From contig NZ_CP037934.1 of the NCBI RefSeq assembly GCF_004353225.1, positions 1 through 64,000 of the forward strand: a stretch of DNA of 64,000 bases. Direction: 5' to 3'. This DNA comes from Marinobacter sp. JH2. GTDB taxonomy: Bacteria > Pseudomonadota > Gammaproteobacteria > Pseudomonadales > Oleiphilaceae. The position numbers and the translations under genes were made by a program. The first letter of the stretch is position 1. Each line of letters opens with the position of its first letter. Shown here one piece after another: positions 1 to 9,639 of the stretch. Below the pieces are notes generated by a model. It worked only from the letters and a program-made list of their open reading frames with translations, ran no database searches and was not told where the DNA came from.

Positions 1-1
1 C

Positions 2-469
2 GAAGCCTACCTGAAGGCTGGCGTGCAGTGGGTGATCATCGGTACGAAAGCGGTTAAAGAACCCGAATTTGTTACCGATATGTGCAAGCGTTTCCCCGGC
101 CACATCATTGTGGGCTTGGATGCGAAAGACGGCCGCGTTGCAACGGATGGTTGGGCCGAGGTTTCCGAAGTGATGGCGGTTGATCTGGCTAAACGCTTCG
201 CTAACGACGGCGTAGACTCCATCGTATACACCGACATTGCCCGCGACGGCATGATGCAGGGTGTGAATGTTGAAGCTACCGCAGCTTTGGCGGAGCAGGG
301 CGGTATTCCGGTGATTGCATCCGGCGGTGTCACCAACATGGACGACCTCAAGCGTCTGGCCACTGTGGCCGACAAGGGTATCTTGGGCGCAATCACTGGT
401 CGTGCCATTTACGAAGGTACGCTGGATGTTGCAGAGGCCCAAGCCTACTGTGACAGCTTGAACAACTGA
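2..469 (+). CDS. hisA: HisA, phosphoribosylformimino-5-aminoimidazole carboxamide ribotide isomerase (5'-truncated)
   Basis: Histidine biosynthesis: isomerises ProFAR to PRFAR in the cytoplasm. Only the C-terminal ~155 residues of this (beta/alpha)8 barrel are present; the frame is open to the window edge, so the gene starts upstream. Visible landmarks are VIIGTKAV, the beta-5 strand ending GLDAKDG (which carries the family's catalytic Asp), TDIARDG, and the phosphate-binding IASGGV and [11 protein letters not shown] loops. hisF follows after 9 bases on the same strand, the usual his operon order. HisA and HisF are homologous barrels, but HisF is separately identifiable next door, so the call is firm. 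Confidence 0.96.
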   Translation, partial: EAYLKAGVQWVIIGTKAVKEPEFVTDMCKRFPGHIIVGLDAKDGRVATDGWAEVSEVMAVDLAKRFANDGVDSIVYTDIARDGMMQGVNVEATAALAEQGGIPVIASGGVTNMDDLKRLATVADKGILGAITGRAIYEGTLDVAEAQAYCDSLNN

Positions 470-478
470 GGAAGCACC

Positions 479-1252
479 ATGGCATTGGCAAAACGCATCA
501 TTCCCTGCCTCGATGTCGACAAAGGCCGCGTGGTTAAAGGCGTGAATTTTGTGGATATCCGTGATGCCGGCGATCCGGTGGAAGTGGCTCGGCGCTACAA
601 CGAGCAGGGTGCAGACGAAATTACGTTTCTGGATATTACGGCCAGTCACGAAAGCCGCGACACCACCTACGAGACCGTAGAGCGGATGGCGGCCGAAGTG
701 TTTATCCCGCTCACCGTTGGCGGCGGTGTGCGCACTGTAGACGACATTCGGAACCTGCTAAACGCCGGTGCTGACAAGGTTTCGATCAACACCGCTGCGG
801 TGTTCAATCCGGAGTTCGTGCGCGAAGCTGCAGATCGATTTGGCCGCCAGTGCATTGTGGTGGCCATTGATGCCAAGCAGGTCAGTGCCGAAGGTGAGGA
901 GCCTCGCTGGGAAATCTTCACCCACGGTGGCCGTAAGCCGACCGGTTTGGATGCCGTTGAATGGGCGGTAAAGATGGTCGAAATGGGGGCAGGTGAGCTG
1001 CTGCTGACCAGCATGGATCGTGACGGCACCAAGATTGGTTTCGACCTTGGCTTAACTCGTGCGATCAGCAATGCGGTATCCGTGCCGGTGATCGCCTCCG
1101 GCGGAGTGGGTGAGCTACAGCACTTGGCCGATGGTGTTACCCAAGGTGGTGCCGATGCTGTATTGGCGGCCTCTATCTTTCACTTCGCTCAGCACACCAT
1201 TCCCGAAGCCAAAGCCTTTATGAAGGCTCAGGGCATCGAAGTCCGCGATTAA
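479..1252 (+). CDS. hisF: HisF, imidazole glycerol phosphate synthase cyclase subunit
   Basis: Cyclase subunit of imidazole glycerol phosphate synthase. It uses ammonia from the HisH glutaminase to turn PRFAR into IGP and AICAR. It has 257 residues, the normal length. The first strand is IIPCLDVD with catalytic Asp12, and the fifth-strand VAIDAK carries the second catalytic Asp. The phosphate loops TVGGGVR, IASGGVG and AASIFHF are intact. A GAGGAAG ribosome binding site precedes the ATG. HisH is not in the window and presumably lies upstream of hisA. The TAA stop overlaps the stop of the converging deacetylase gene in a shared TTAA. Confidence 0.98.
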   Translation: MALAKRIIPCLDVDKGRVVKGVNFVDIRDAGDPVEVARRYNEQGADEITFLDITASHESRDTTYETVERMAAEVFIPLTVGGGVRTVDDIRNLLNAGADKVSINTAAVFNPEFVREAADRFGRQCIVVAIDAKQVSAEGEEPRWEIFTHGGRKPTGLDAVEWAVKMVEMGAGELLLTSMDRDGTKIGFDLGLTRAISNAVSVPVIASGGVGELQHLADGVTQGGADAVLAASIFHFAQHTIPEAKAFMKAQGIEVRD

Positions 1253-2070
1253 TTGCCCTTGGCGTAAGCAGGTCGAATGGCCTGTTTTTCGCCTTCGGCA
1301 AACATCTCTTGATTGTCATTGCGAATTGCCCAAACCCCTCGGACGGTCGCAATGGCAATGCCTTGCTCATCCAGTTCTGGCAAATGCTTTTCTAAGTAGT
1401 CCACCGTTACTGTGTGCGGATGGCCAATGCCGATAGCGGTGCCTTTCTTTTTGGCGGTTTCGATTAACCGCTGAAACTGCTGGTCAACAAACTCTTCGGT
1501 TTGTTCGTGGTCCAGGAACACGTCACGGGTCAAGCTAGGAATTTGATAGGAACTGGCCATGCTTCCGGCGACGGAACTGGCGATGGTGCGGCTATCCACA
1601 AAGTACACCGGGTAACGACTCAGCTCTTTCATCACCCAGTCCATCGGCTGCATCTGTTGGGTTAGTAAACTGCCCATGTGGTTGTTTACGCCCGTTACGT
1701 GAGGAATGGACTGAAGTGCGCGCCGGAGTGTGGTGGTTACGGCGGCTTCATCCATGTCGGGTGTCAGCCCGCCCGGACCCAGGTCGAAATTGCGGGTATT
1801 CGCCATAGGAGCATGCAGCATAACCTCCTTGTCGTTCGTATAAGCCTCTTTAGCAAGGCGTACGGTGTGGCGACGATAAGGTAGGAACGCCAAGGTCAGC
1901 GGCTGGTCCAGTTGCACCAATCGCTGACCTTCATGCAGGTTGTGGCCGACGTCATCAATGATGATGGCGATGGTCGGAGGCATGGCTTCTCCGGGTGCCG
2001 CGCTGTGGGCAGCACTCGAGCCGAAAACCAGTGCTGCCGCAAGCCATAAACTACCAAGGCATTTGTTCAC
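1249..2070 (-). CDS. Divergent polysaccharide deacetylase family protein (YibQ-like), exported
   Basis: A 273-residue protein with an N-terminal signal peptide (hydrophobic residues 6-20, cleavage near SAAHSA), so periplasmic. It carries the divergent polysaccharide deacetylase fold (YibQ family): [13 protein letters not shown] near the N-terminus, [29 protein letters not shown] and GIGHPHT. These resemble NodB-type metal and acid/base motifs, but no substrate is established for the family. The start is a GTG overlapping the ctpA stop by 4 bases (GTGA), so the two are translationally coupled. ctpA-yibQ pairing after envC is common in Gammaproteobacteria and points to a cell-wall role. Confidence 0.88.
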   Translation of the reverse strand: MNKCLGSLWLAAALVFGSSAAHSAAPGEAMPPTIAIIIDDVGHNLHEGQRLVQLDQPLTLAFLPYRRHTVRLAKEAYTNDKEVMLHAPMANTRNFDLGPGGLTPDMDEAAVTTTLRRALQSIPHVTGVNNHMGSLLTQQMQPMDWVMKELSRYPVYFVDSRTIASSVAGSMASSYQIPSLTRDVFLDHEQTEEFVDQQFQRLIETAKKKGTAIGIGHPHTVTVDYLEKHLPELDEQGIAIATVRGVWAIRNDNQEMFAEGEKQAIRPAYAKGN

Positions 2071-3461
2071 TGCGCGCTGTCCTTGCTGCCAGACAAAATG
2101 CTCATGCCCTTCAGAAGGTTCAGGGCAGAGCGCAGCTGGTAGTCCCGGTTTTCTGCAGACTCTCGTGTTTGCTCTTTCTTCGCGCGTTCCTGGCGGGCTT
2201 TCTCTTCATCCTCGCCTTCCAAGTGACCACTCAGATCTGCCTCGGTAAAGAGTGGGCGGCTGTCCAGTTCAGTCAGTTCGGCAGGCCGAACTTCAATGTC
2301 TGGCGTGATGCCTTTAGCCTGAATAGAGCGGCCATCTGGCGTGAAGTAGCGCGCAGTCGTCATTTTGATGGCGTGGGTTTCGTCCAACGGAATGATGGTT
2401 TGAACACTGCCTTTGCCAAATGACTGGGTGCCCATCACCACGGCTCGTTTGTGATCTTGCAGGGCGCCGGCCAGGATTTCCGAGGCCGAAGCGGAACCGC
2501 CGTTAATCAGAACCACAATCGGAGTGCCTTCCATCAGGTCGCCTTTCTTGGCGCTGAATCTAAGACGGGAGCTTTGAATTCGGCCTTCGGTGTAGACAAT
2601 CAGACCGCTGTCGAGCAGAGCATCCGAGACCGCAACGGCGGCTTGAAGAACTCCGCCGGGGTTATTGCGCAGGTCTATGACAAGGCCTTCTAGGTCCTGG
2701 CCATAATCCTCTTCCAGTTTGCTCAGGGCTTGCCGGAACTGACGGCCCGTCTCAGCTTGGAATTGGGTAATGCGAACGTAGCCGTAGCCGGACTCCAGCA
2801 TGCGGGATTTTACACTGGTGACTTTGATGATATTCCGGGTGACATCAATCTCGATCGGCGCGTTCTGGCCCTCGCGCATGATCGTCAGCGTGAGTACCGT
2901 GCCAGGCTTTCCGCGCATCAGATTAACGGCTTCTTCCAGGGACATGCCTTTAACCGGCTTTTCATCGAGCTTGATGATCAAATCGCCGGCTTGTACTCCG
3001 GCTTTCTGTGCCGGAGTGTCGTCGATGGGGGAGATCACTTTTACGAAGCCGTTTTCCATGCCCACTTCAATGCCCAAACCACCAAACTCACCGGAGGTGC
3101 TTTCTTCAAGCTCTTCGTAGTCTTTCGGAGCGAGATAGGTTGAATGAGGGTCTAAGTCGGAGAGCATACCTTTGGTCGCGCTTTCAAGAAGCTCGCTGTC
3201 GGAGACTTCTTCAACGTAAGCGCCTTTGATGCGGGCGAACACTTCGGTGAACTTGCGCAGATCTTCCAGTGGAAGTTGCTTTTCTGGGTCCGGTAATTTC
3301 AGCTCAACTCGCTGCCCGTCTTGCAGGCCTTGGATCACCTGGTGAGGTTGGGTGTCATTGTCTTGAGCACCCGCCAGTCCGGGAAGGGTGAAGAAACAGG
3401 TGGCCACGAGAGATAGAGAACGCAATGGTGAATTCTGGAGAAAGCTTGGGACCCGTTTCAT
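2067..3461 (-). CDS. ctpA: S41 family C-terminal processing peptidase (CtpA type)
   Basis: Periplasmic serine protease of 464 residues. A signal peptide covers residues ~1-32, a PDZ domain ~120-205 (GLGIEVG, AGVQAGD), and the S41 protease domain follows. The Ser/Lys pair is visible as Ser325 in GGSASASEIL and Lys350 in SFGKGSVQ; the 25-residue separation is that of known CTPs. The C-terminal ~60 residues are charged and rich in E, K and R. In other bacteria CtpA-type proteases trim cell-wall hydrolases and other envelope proteins; the substrate here is unknown. It lies between envC and the deacetylase gene on the same strand. Confidence 0.95.
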   Translation of the reverse strand: MKRVPSFLQNSPLRSLSLVATCFFTLPGLAGAQDNDTQPHQVIQGLQDGQRVELKLPDPEKQLPLEDLRKFTEVFARIKGAYVEEVSDSELLESATKGMLSDLDPHSTYLAPKDYEELEESTSGEFGGLGIEVGMENGFVKVISPIDDTPAQKAGVQAGDLIIKLDEKPVKGMSLEEAVNLMRGKPGTVLTLTIMREGQNAPIEIDVTRNIIKVTSVKSRMLESGYGYVRITQFQAETGRQFRQALSKLEEDYGQDLEGLVIDLRNNPGGVLQAAVAVSDALLDSGLIVYTEGRIQSSRLRFSAKKGDLMEGTPIVVLINGGSASASEILAGALQDHKRAVVMGTQSFGKGSVQTIIPLDETHAIKMTTARYFTPDGRSIQAKGITPDIEVRPAELTELDSRPLFTEADLSGHLEGEDEEKARQERAKKEQTRESAENRDYQLRSALNLLKGMSILSGSKDSAQ

Positions 3462-3557
3462 TCACATATCCTGTTTTGTTTCCAATAGTTGGACGGGAAA
3501 GTTGTTTGCCACAGTATGGCGTTCACAAGAACGTTTGTCAGCCTTTCAGTTCTCAGC

Positions 3558-4694
3558 TTAAAGTTTGTTTAGCCACGTGCGCGGATTGACCGGTTTACCA
3601 TTTTTACGCACCTCAAAATAAAGCGCTGGATCTTGGGTGCCTCCGGTACGGCCCGCCAAAGCGATGGTTTGACCAGGGGTAACCCAGTCACCCGGAGACG
3701 CGAACAGGCTGCTGCTGTGCCCATACAGCGTCATGTAACCATCACCGTGATCGATGATCGTCATCAGTCCAAAGCCTCGCAGCCAATTGGCAAAAACAAC
3801 TCGGCCATGGTGCACTGCGGTTATTTCAGCCTCTTCCTGGGTGTTGATGATCATGCCGTTACGGCGAAGTTTGCCATCGGCGTAAAGGGCGCCGTATTGG
3901 CTGACCACTTTCCCCTGCACGGGCCAGCCCAGTTTGCTGCGTTGTGATTTGAAGGGTCGCGATTCGTTGGGAGAAGGAATGTTGGCGATCGCCTGCTGAA
4001 CTTCCTCAAGCAGTTTTTCGAGCCGTTCCTGATCGGCTTCAAGGGTCTTCTTTTCACTGCGACGGTCTTTGATGTCGCTCTTAAGGGCCACCAGTGTTTT
4101 GCTTCGCTCTTTACGGCTCTCGGCGAGGCGGTTTTGCCGCTGTTCCAAGCCGGCTTCGGTGTTGGCCAACTCAACCCTTGTAGCTTGGACTTCAGCGCGG
4201 GCCGCTTTAAGTTCACGAAGACTTTTCTGAAAGGCTTCCAGTCGCTCGACGGTATCTTTACTCAGATACTCGTAATAGGTCATGGTGCGAGCGAGGTTGC
4301 CCGGCTCTGTTTCGTTCAACAGAACCTTTAAAGCAGGGGCTTCGCCTTCCATCCAGGCCGCCCTGATTTGTTTCATCAGGCTTTGGCGCTGAACGTTCAG
4401 GGTGTTAGCGAATTCGGTTTCTTGCTTTTTCAGCGATTGCAGGCGGGATTTCTGCTCTTCGGCCTGTTTGCGAAGTTCCCGGCGCTCCCGGGTAAGTTTG
4501 CCGATGTTTCGTTCGGTGGTGGCGAGTTGCTGTTCCAGTTTAGAACGGTCTTCTTCTGCATCGGCCAGCCACTCATCGATGTTGGCGATGCGATTTTTAA
4601 GCGCTTCGACCTGTTCGGGCGTGACGTCTTGCTCAGCGTGCAACGGCGCAGCCCCCAACGTGAGGGCCAGCGCCAAGACAAAAAGACGTTTCAA
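3558..4694 (-). CDS. envC: EnvC-like murein hydrolase activator
   Basis: Divisome-associated activator of amidases, 378 residues. A signal peptide ends near residue 20 (LHAEQ), long coiled-coil helices span ~22-240, and a C-terminal LytM/M23 domain spans ~265-378. The LytM domain is degenerate: the usual zinc-ligand region reads RRNGMIINTQ and the final HxH region reads PALYFEVR, so both histidines are missing. That is the signature of EnvC, which activates AmiA/AmiB rather than cutting peptidoglycan. The start codon is a TTG; no ATG fits the signal peptide better. The preceding gpmI ends 20 bases upstream, as in many relatives. Confidence 0.93.
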   Translation of the reverse strand: MKRLFVLALALTLGAAPLHAEQDVTPEQVEALKNRIANIDEWLADAEEDRSKLEQQLATTERNIGKLTRERRELRKQAEEQKSRLQSLKKQETEFANTLNVQRQSLMKQIRAAWMEGEAPALKVLLNETEPGNLARTMTYYEYLSKDTVERLEAFQKSLRELKAARAEVQATRVELANTEAGLEQRQNRLAESRKERSKTLVALKSDIKDRRSEKKTLEADQERLEKLLEEVQQAIANIPSPNESRPFKSQRSKLGWPVQGKVVSQYGALYADGKLRRNGMIINTQEEAEITAVHHGRVVFANWLRGFGLMTIIDHGDGYMTLYGHSSSLFASPGDWVTPGQTIALAGRTGGTQDPALYFEVRKNGKPVNPRTWLNKL

Positions 4695-4714
4695 AATACT
4701 CGCCGTTATACTAA

Positions 4715-6262
4715 TCAGCCTATTTCAGCCAGATTTTGGCCGGTCATCTCTTCCGGCGCTTTATCACCCATGAGGGTCAGCAGCGTAGGGGCAATGTCGC
4801 TCAGGCTGCCGTTGTCTTTCAGGGTGATGGCGCGCGGGCCGGTGTAGACCAACGGCACCGGACCAATGGTGTGGGAAGTGTGAACCTGGCCTGAGTTGGG
4901 ATCCGTCATCTGCTCACAGTTACCGTGGTCTGCTGTGATCAGGGCTTCACCACCCACCTCGTCCAGTGCTTCAACCACGCGCTGAACGCACTGGTCGAGA
5001 CATTCGGCTGCTTTGATGGCCGCGTCCAGTTTTCCGGTATGACCAACCATGTCGCCGTTGGCGTAGTTGCACACGATCAGATCGAACTTGCCGCTCTTGA
5101 TGGCTTCTACCAATTTATCGGTGACTTCCGGAGCACTCATTTCCGGTTGCAGGTCATAAGTGGCGACTTTCGGCGATGGCACCAGAATACGGTCTTCGCC
5201 TTCAAACGGAGTCTCCATACCGCCATTGAAGAAGAAGGTAACGTGGGCGTATTTTTCGGTTTCGGAGATGCGCAGCTGGGTTTTACCCAGTTTCGCCATG
5301 TACTCGCCCAGGCCGTTGCTTAGCTGCTCGGGCGGATAGGCGCAAGAGGTTTTAATGTCGGCGGCGTATTCCGTCAGCATGACGAAATCAGCCAGTTCGG
5401 GGTGCTTGCGGCGATCGAAGCCGTCGAAATGCGATTCTACAAACGTGCGTGTCATTTCGCGGGCGCGGTCAGCGCGGAAATTCATGAACAGAACGGTGTC
5501 ACCATCGTTAATGGTGCCTTCCGCTTGGCCATCTTTATGAATACGAGTCGCTTTCACGAATTCGTCATTCTCGCCGCGCTCGTAGGCTTGCTCCAGTGCA
5601 ATGACTGGGTCTGCACAAGTGAACTCGGCTTCGCCCAGAGTCATGACGTTATAGGCGGTTTCGACCCGGTCCCAGCGGTTGTCGCGGTCCATGGCGAAGT
5701 AGCGCCCAACGATGCTGGCAACGCGGCCAACGCCGAGACTTTCCATTTTAGCCGTGGCTTTTTCCAGTGAGGGGCGTGCACTGCGGGGAGGCATGTCGCG
5801 ACCGTCCAGGAATGCGTGGATGTATACCTCTTTTGCGCCACGCGCGGCCGCGAGTTCAGCGGCAGCCAAAATATGATCTTCGTGGCTGTGTACACCGCCT
5901 GGAGATAGCAGGCCCATTAGATGCACCGCTTTGCCGTTGTTGGCCGCTTTGTCGATGGCGCTGCACAGGGCTGGGTTGTTTTGGAACTCGCCGTCTTCCA
6001 AATCTTTGTCGATGCGCGTCAGACTCTGATACACCACCCGGCCAGCACCCAGGTTCATGTGGCCAACTTCCGAATTACCCATCTGGCCTTGTGGCAGACC
6101 GACAAACATACCTGAGGTGTTGATCAGGGTTTTCGGCTGGTTCTGCCAGAGCTTGTCCCAAAATGGAGTGTTGGCGTTCGAAATGGCATTGTCATCAGCC
6201 GGGTCACGGTGGCCCCAGCCGTCGAGGATAATCAGTGCAGTGGGCTTGCGCGTCGCGGTCAT
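4715..6262 (-). CDS. gpmI: 2,3-bisphosphoglycerate-independent phosphoglycerate mutase
   Basis: Glycolysis and gluconeogenesis: interconverts 3- and 2-phosphoglycerate using two Mn ions. It has 515 residues, the normal length. The alkaline-phosphatase-like core starts with [10 protein letters not shown]. Ser64 in [11 protein letters not shown] is the phosphorylated catalytic serine. Further metal/substrate motifs are [38 protein letters not shown] and ITADHGNCE. It is followed by envC and ctpA on the same strand, the conserved gpmI-envC-ctpA arrangement. Confidence 0.98.
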   Translation of the reverse strand: MTATRKPTALIILDGWGHRDPADDNAISNANTPFWDKLWQNQPKTLINTSGMFVGLPQGQMGNSEVGHMNLGAGRVVYQSLTRIDKDLEDGEFQNNPALCSAIDKAANNGKAVHLMGLLSPGGVHSHEDHILAAAELAAARGAKEVYIHAFLDGRDMPPRSARPSLEKATAKMESLGVGRVASIVGRYFAMDRDNRWDRVETAYNVMTLGEAEFTCADPVIALEQAYERGENDEFVKATRIHKDGQAEGTINDGDTVLFMNFRADRAREMTRTFVESHFDGFDRRKHPELADFVMLTEYAADIKTSCAYPPEQLSNGLGEYMAKLGKTQLRISETEKYAHVTFFFNGGMETPFEGEDRILVPSPKVATYDLQPEMSAPEVTDKLVEAIKSGKFDLIVCNYANGDMVGHTGKLDAAIKAAECLDQCVQRVVEALDEVGGEALITADHGNCEQMTDPNSGQVHTSHTIGPVPLVYTGPRAITLKDNGSLSDIAPTLLTLMGDKAPEEMTGQNLAEIG

Positions 6263-6424
6263 CGTATTGTCCGATTGGTTGTAGATTGAACGAATAAAAA
6301 GTGGCGTAGATTGTAACCGTTTTCAATTGTGCAGGCCACGCAGTAACGCATAGCGCTGCTCGCCTTCTTTGAGCGGGTGTGGGTGTGTATAATCCGGCCA
6401 AACTAATTTTCAGGGTAGCGCTCC

Positions 6425-6841
6425 ATGGATCGTTTGTTTGAGTTCGTTGTTAATCACTACATTCTGGTATCAATTTTTGTCGCGCTGATTCTGGCGATTT
6501 TGGCCCTTGAGTCTCGCCGCGGTGGCGCAAAAATATCCGCCCAGGGCGCGGTCACTTTGATTAACCGGGAAGAAGCCGTGGTTCTGGACATCCGCGACCG
6601 CAAAGACTTCGGAGAAGGGCGTATTACCGGTTCGATCAACATTCCACTTAGCGGCTTGAAAGATCGACTGAACGAGCTGAATAAACACAAAGAAAAGCAG
6701 ATTGTGGTGGTCGATAAAATGGGCCAACACTCCGCAATGGCCGTTAAACAGCTTAAAGAAGCTGGGTTTTCAGACGTTGTTCGCCTGAACGGCGGCATTG
6801 CTGACTGGAAAGCCAGTAACTTGCCCGTGGTTAAGAAGTAA
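6425..6841 (+). CDS. yibN: Membrane-anchored rhodanese-like protein (YibN type)
   Basis: A 138-residue protein with one N-terminal membrane segment (residues ~10-27) followed by a rhodanese domain (~38-135) with NREEAVVLDIRDRKDFGEGRI and NGGIADW. In active sulfurtransferases the catalytic loop begins with Cys; here the loop reads VVVDKMGQHS, so that position is Asp and no catalytic cysteine exists. It is likely a protein-interaction module rather than a sulfurtransferase. It is divergent from gpmI and sits upstream of secB. In many relatives grxC lies between yibN and secB, but here the 137-base gap has no gene. Confidence 0.9.
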   Translation: MDRLFEFVVNHYILVSIFVALILAILALESRRGGAKISAQGAVTLINREEAVVLDIRDRKDFGEGRITGSINIPLSGLKDRLNELNKHKEKQIVVVDKMGQHSAMAVKQLKEAGFSDVVRLNGGIADWKASNLPVVKK

Positions 6842-6978
6842 TAGGGCTTGATCTGATCGGCGATCTATCGCACTGTTTCACATTACTTGTACGGGGCAGG
6901 CGGTAGACTGTCCCGACAAAGCGTGACTAGGACAATGGGCCGAGCCCATGCGACGAAATAAAAACGAAAGGACGGATC

Positions 6979-7476
6979 ATGGCTGAGAATCAGCAAGCCG
7001 CAGGCAACGAAAACCAGAACCAACCCCAGTTTGCCCTTCAGCGTATTTACGTGAAGGACCTCTCTTTTGAATCACCGAATGCACCGATGGTGTTCCAGGA
7101 GCAGTGGAAACCGCAGGTAAATCTGGACCTGAACACCTCGCACACCAAAGTCAGCGACAATCAGTACGAAGTGGTGCTGTCGATGACTGTGACTGCCAAA
7201 CTGGATGAGAAGGTTGCCTACATCGTTGAAATTCAGCAGGCGGGTGTTTTCATGGTAGACGGCATCGAAGGGCCTCAGCTTGGTCAGATGCTGGGTGCGT
7301 ACTGCCCGACGATCCTGTTCCCATATGCCCGTGAAGCCATTGATGGCGCTGTTGGTAAAGGCAGCTTCCCGGCCCTGATGTTGGCACCGGTAAACTTTGA
7401 TGCCATTTACGCTCAGGCATTGAAGAAAAAGCAGGAAGAAGCGGCTGGAGAGGCCGGAGCAGAGCAAACGCACTAA
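6979..7476 (+). CDS. secB: SecB protein-export chaperone
   Basis: Cytoplasmic tetrameric chaperone that keeps preproteins unfolded and delivers them to SecA. It has 165 residues. Diagnostic stretches are RIYVKDLSFESPNAP, VVLSMTVTAK, AGVFMV, GAYCPTILFPYARE and FPALMLAPVNFDAIYAQ. The ends are low-complexity and polar (Q/N-rich N-terminus, Glu/Ala-rich C-terminus). A good ribosome binding site (AAAGGACGG) precedes the ATG. A strong intrinsic terminator follows, closing the unit before the haem genes. Confidence 0.98.
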   Translation: MAENQQAAGNENQNQPQFALQRIYVKDLSFESPNAPMVFQEQWKPQVNLDLNTSHTKVSDNQYEVVLSMTVTAKLDEKVAYIVEIQQAGVFMVDGIEGPQLGQMLGAYCPTILFPYAREAIDGAVGKGSFPALMLAPVNFDAIYAQALKKKQEEAAGEAGAEQTH

Positions 7477-7498
7477 CGTTCAAGTGCTTTCAGTTGAC

Positions 7499-7526
7499 AA
7501 AAAAACCGGCTAAGGCCGGTTTTTTT
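7499..7526 (+). terminator. Intrinsic terminator after secB
   Basis: The hairpin AAACCGGC-taa-GGCCGGTTT is flanked by A-rich and T-rich runs (seven T after the stem). It lies 23 bases after the secB stop and separates secB from the haem operon promoter. Confidence 0.9.
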
Positions 7527-7555
7527 GTGCCTGTTTGATTTTTGTCAATAATCAG

Positions 7556-7603
7556 TTGACGCAACACGCAAACTAAACAATAATCGTTCGCATTACGATT
7601 ATT
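7556..7603 (+). promoter_or_regulatory. Promoter with overlapping Fur-type operator for the haem uptake operon
   Basis: A -35 TTGACG (7556-7561) and -10 AATAAT (7579-7584) are separated by exactly 17 bases. A perfect inverted repeat, AATAATCG (7579-7586) and CGATTATT (7596-7603), begins at the -10 and ends 11 bases before the receptor ATG. Its AT-rich arms with ATAAT/ATTAT fit the Fur box pattern, and the position would block RNA polymerase when iron is plentiful. The Fur assignment is inferred from sequence form and from the downstream haem genes. Confidence 0.75.
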
Positions 7604-7614
7604 GGTGTTGGTCT

Positions 7615-9597
7615 ATGTTTGACAAAAAACAGGTGGTTTTCTGCTTACCGTTTGCGCTGGCGCTGCTGGGAAGTGTCGGGACAGCGGAGGCCGAGGCCTT
7701 GTATCTGGACGAGCTGGTGGTGACCGGAACTCGCAGCGAACGCTCGCTGCTTGATACGCCAGTGCGGACTGAAGTAGTCACGGGCCGGGAGCTGAAGCGC
7801 ACCCACGCTCGTAGCTTGAAGGAAGCTTTGCAGTATGTGCCGGGGCTTCAACTGCGGCAAATCCACGGCAAGCCTGGTTATGAAGTTTGGCTGCAAGGTG
7901 TCGAAGCTGATCGTGTATTGGTTTTGATTGACGGTATGCCCATGACCGCCACTACGGGCTCAGCGACGGATGTGAGCCAGCTATCGGTTCTGGATATTGA
8001 AAAAATTGAGGTCGTAAAAGGCGCCGTCTCAGCCCAATACGGCAGTTCGGCCATCGGGGGCGTTGTCAATGTAATTACGAGCCAGCCCGAATCTGGCTTG
8101 TCGGGGGAGCTTACTGTTGATGCGGGCACCTACGGCGATCAAAACCCCTCCGGCGACGCAGCCGATCCCGGTCGTTACAGTGCTCGTGCGACCGTCCAGG
8201 GTGGTGGGGAACGGCTGGCGCTAAGGCTATCGGCATCGCATCAGCATTCGGACGGCGTTGATCCCGATCCGGAAACCTGGTCGCAACCTGGCGACGAGTA
8301 TGATCGGACAGATCTAAGCCTGCGGGCTGATTGGGAGCTGACGGACGAGCATCGACTCAGTGCGGCGATCGCTCGTTTTGAGGAAGAGTCCGAATCTCGA
8401 TATCGCCTAGCTCCTCCGGTGAACACGGACCAAGGCAAGCTGGAGACGGTCCAGAGAACCCGGTATTCCCTCTCTGGGGACCACGGCTTCACTAGCGGTG
8501 TAAATGCAGGTTGGTCTGCCATCCACGAAACGCTCAACGACGATACTTTGAAGTATTCCGCGGTCAGCCGCTTTGATGACCGGCGGGCTGAGTCAACTTT
8601 ATCCAAGCTGTCGGCAGATGTCGGACGTTCACTGGGGGGACGTCATTATTTGCAGGGCGGAGTGGATTTCAGCAAAGAGACTCTTGATCAGACTATTGAC
8701 TCCGCATCCGAGTTAAACGGACGACAAGAGCGTGAAGGCCAAGAGATTTGGTTTCAGGATACCTGGATGCCCACGGAGAAACTGGAGCTCGTTCCCGGCG
8801 TTCGAATCCAAAACGATTCCAGTTTCGGAATCCATACCGCACCCAAGCTCAACGCTCGCTACGATCTTTTTCAGACCAACAGCTTAAGCGCGTTTATCCG
8901 AGCGGGGGCCGGCGCCGGCTATCGGGTCCCGAACCTGAAAGAGCGGTACTTCGTATTTGATCACAGTTCCTTGGGTTACATCGTGATGGGCTCGGAAAGC
9001 CTTAAACCGGAGGAATCCGTGAGCTACCAGCTTGGGGCCGGCGTGTCCCGTGGGCGCTCCGCTTGGTTAGAAGTCAATGCGTTCTACAACGACATAGAGC
9101 AGTTGATCCAAACCTCCGAGACCGGTGTGGTCAACAATGGTGTGGCCGAATATCGGTACGAAAACATTGCTCAGGCCCGGACCTGGGGCTTCGAAACAAC
9201 AGCTGGCTGGGAGCCGGCAGCGCCTTGGCGTTTCACCGCGGGCTACACCTATACCCGAACCGAAGACAAGCAAAGCGGCGATGAACTGAATAAGCGACCC
9301 CGCCATCAGGCCAACTTGGGCATCGATGGTCCTTTGGCGTTACCGGGTCTAACGTGGAGTGCCCGTGTTCGTTACCAGAGTGATGAGTTCACCAACGCCT
9401 CCGAGAACCGCAAATCCCCCGCCTATACCACCGCTGATCTCAAGCTGAATTATCAGTTCTCTGAACAAGTACGGCTGTTCGCCGGGGCTGACAACATCAC
9501 CAATGAGCAACGGGACTTTTCCGATGCAGATGAAGATTTGAGGCCCGTCGCAGGGCGTTTTGCCTACGCAGGGTTGACGGTTTCGTTCAGCAAATAG
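7615..9597 (+). CDS. TonB-dependent outer-membrane receptor, probably haem/hemoprotein
   Basis: A 660-residue outer-membrane receptor. A signal peptide ends near AEAEA. The TonB box region is DELVVTGTR (~30-40), and the plug domain (~45-155) contains LKEALQYVPGL and GAVSAQYGSSAIGGVVNVIT. A beta-barrel follows and ends in an aromatic-rich strand (AGLTVSFSK). The barrel segment YRVPNLKERYF followed by SLKPEES is like the FRAP/NPxL-containing loop of haem receptors. It is the first gene of an operon with an HmuY-like lipoprotein, a haem-handling HmuS and a haem ABC importer, so haem is the likely ligand. ExbB, ExbD and TonB are not in the window. Confidence 0.9.
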   Translation: MFDKKQVVFCLPFALALLGSVGTAEAEALYLDELVVTGTRSERSLLDTPVRTEVVTGRELKRTHARSLKEALQYVPGLQLRQIHGKPGYEVWLQGVEADRVLVLIDGMPMTATTGSATDVSQLSVLDIEKIEVVKGAVSAQYGSSAIGGVVNVITSQPESGLSGELTVDAGTYGDQNPSGDAADPGRYSARATVQGGGERLALRLSASHQHSDGVDPDPETWSQPGDEYDRTDLSLRADWELTDEHRLSAAIARFEEESESRYRLAPPVNTDQGKLETVQRTRYSLSGDHGFTSGVNAGWSAIHETLNDDTLKYSAVSRFDDRRAESTLSKLSADVGRSLGGRHYLQGGVDFSKETLDQTIDSASELNGRQEREGQEIWFQDTWMPTEKLELVPGVRIQNDSSFGIHTAPKLNARYDLFQTNSLSAFIRAGAGAGYRVPNLKERYFVFDHSSLGYIVMGSESLKPEESVSYQLGAGVSRGRSAWLEVNAFYNDIEQLIQTSETGVVNNGVAEYRYENIAQARTWGFETTAGWEPAAPWRFTAGYTYTRTEDKQSGDELNKRPRHQANLGIDGPLALPGLTWSARVRYQSDEFTNASENRKSPAYTTADLKLNYQFSEQVRLFAGADNITNEQRDFSDADEDLRPVAGRFAYAGLTVSFSK

Positions 9598-9639
9598 CCC
9601 CACCACCCTTAACGATAAAAGACTAAAAGGAGATTACCG

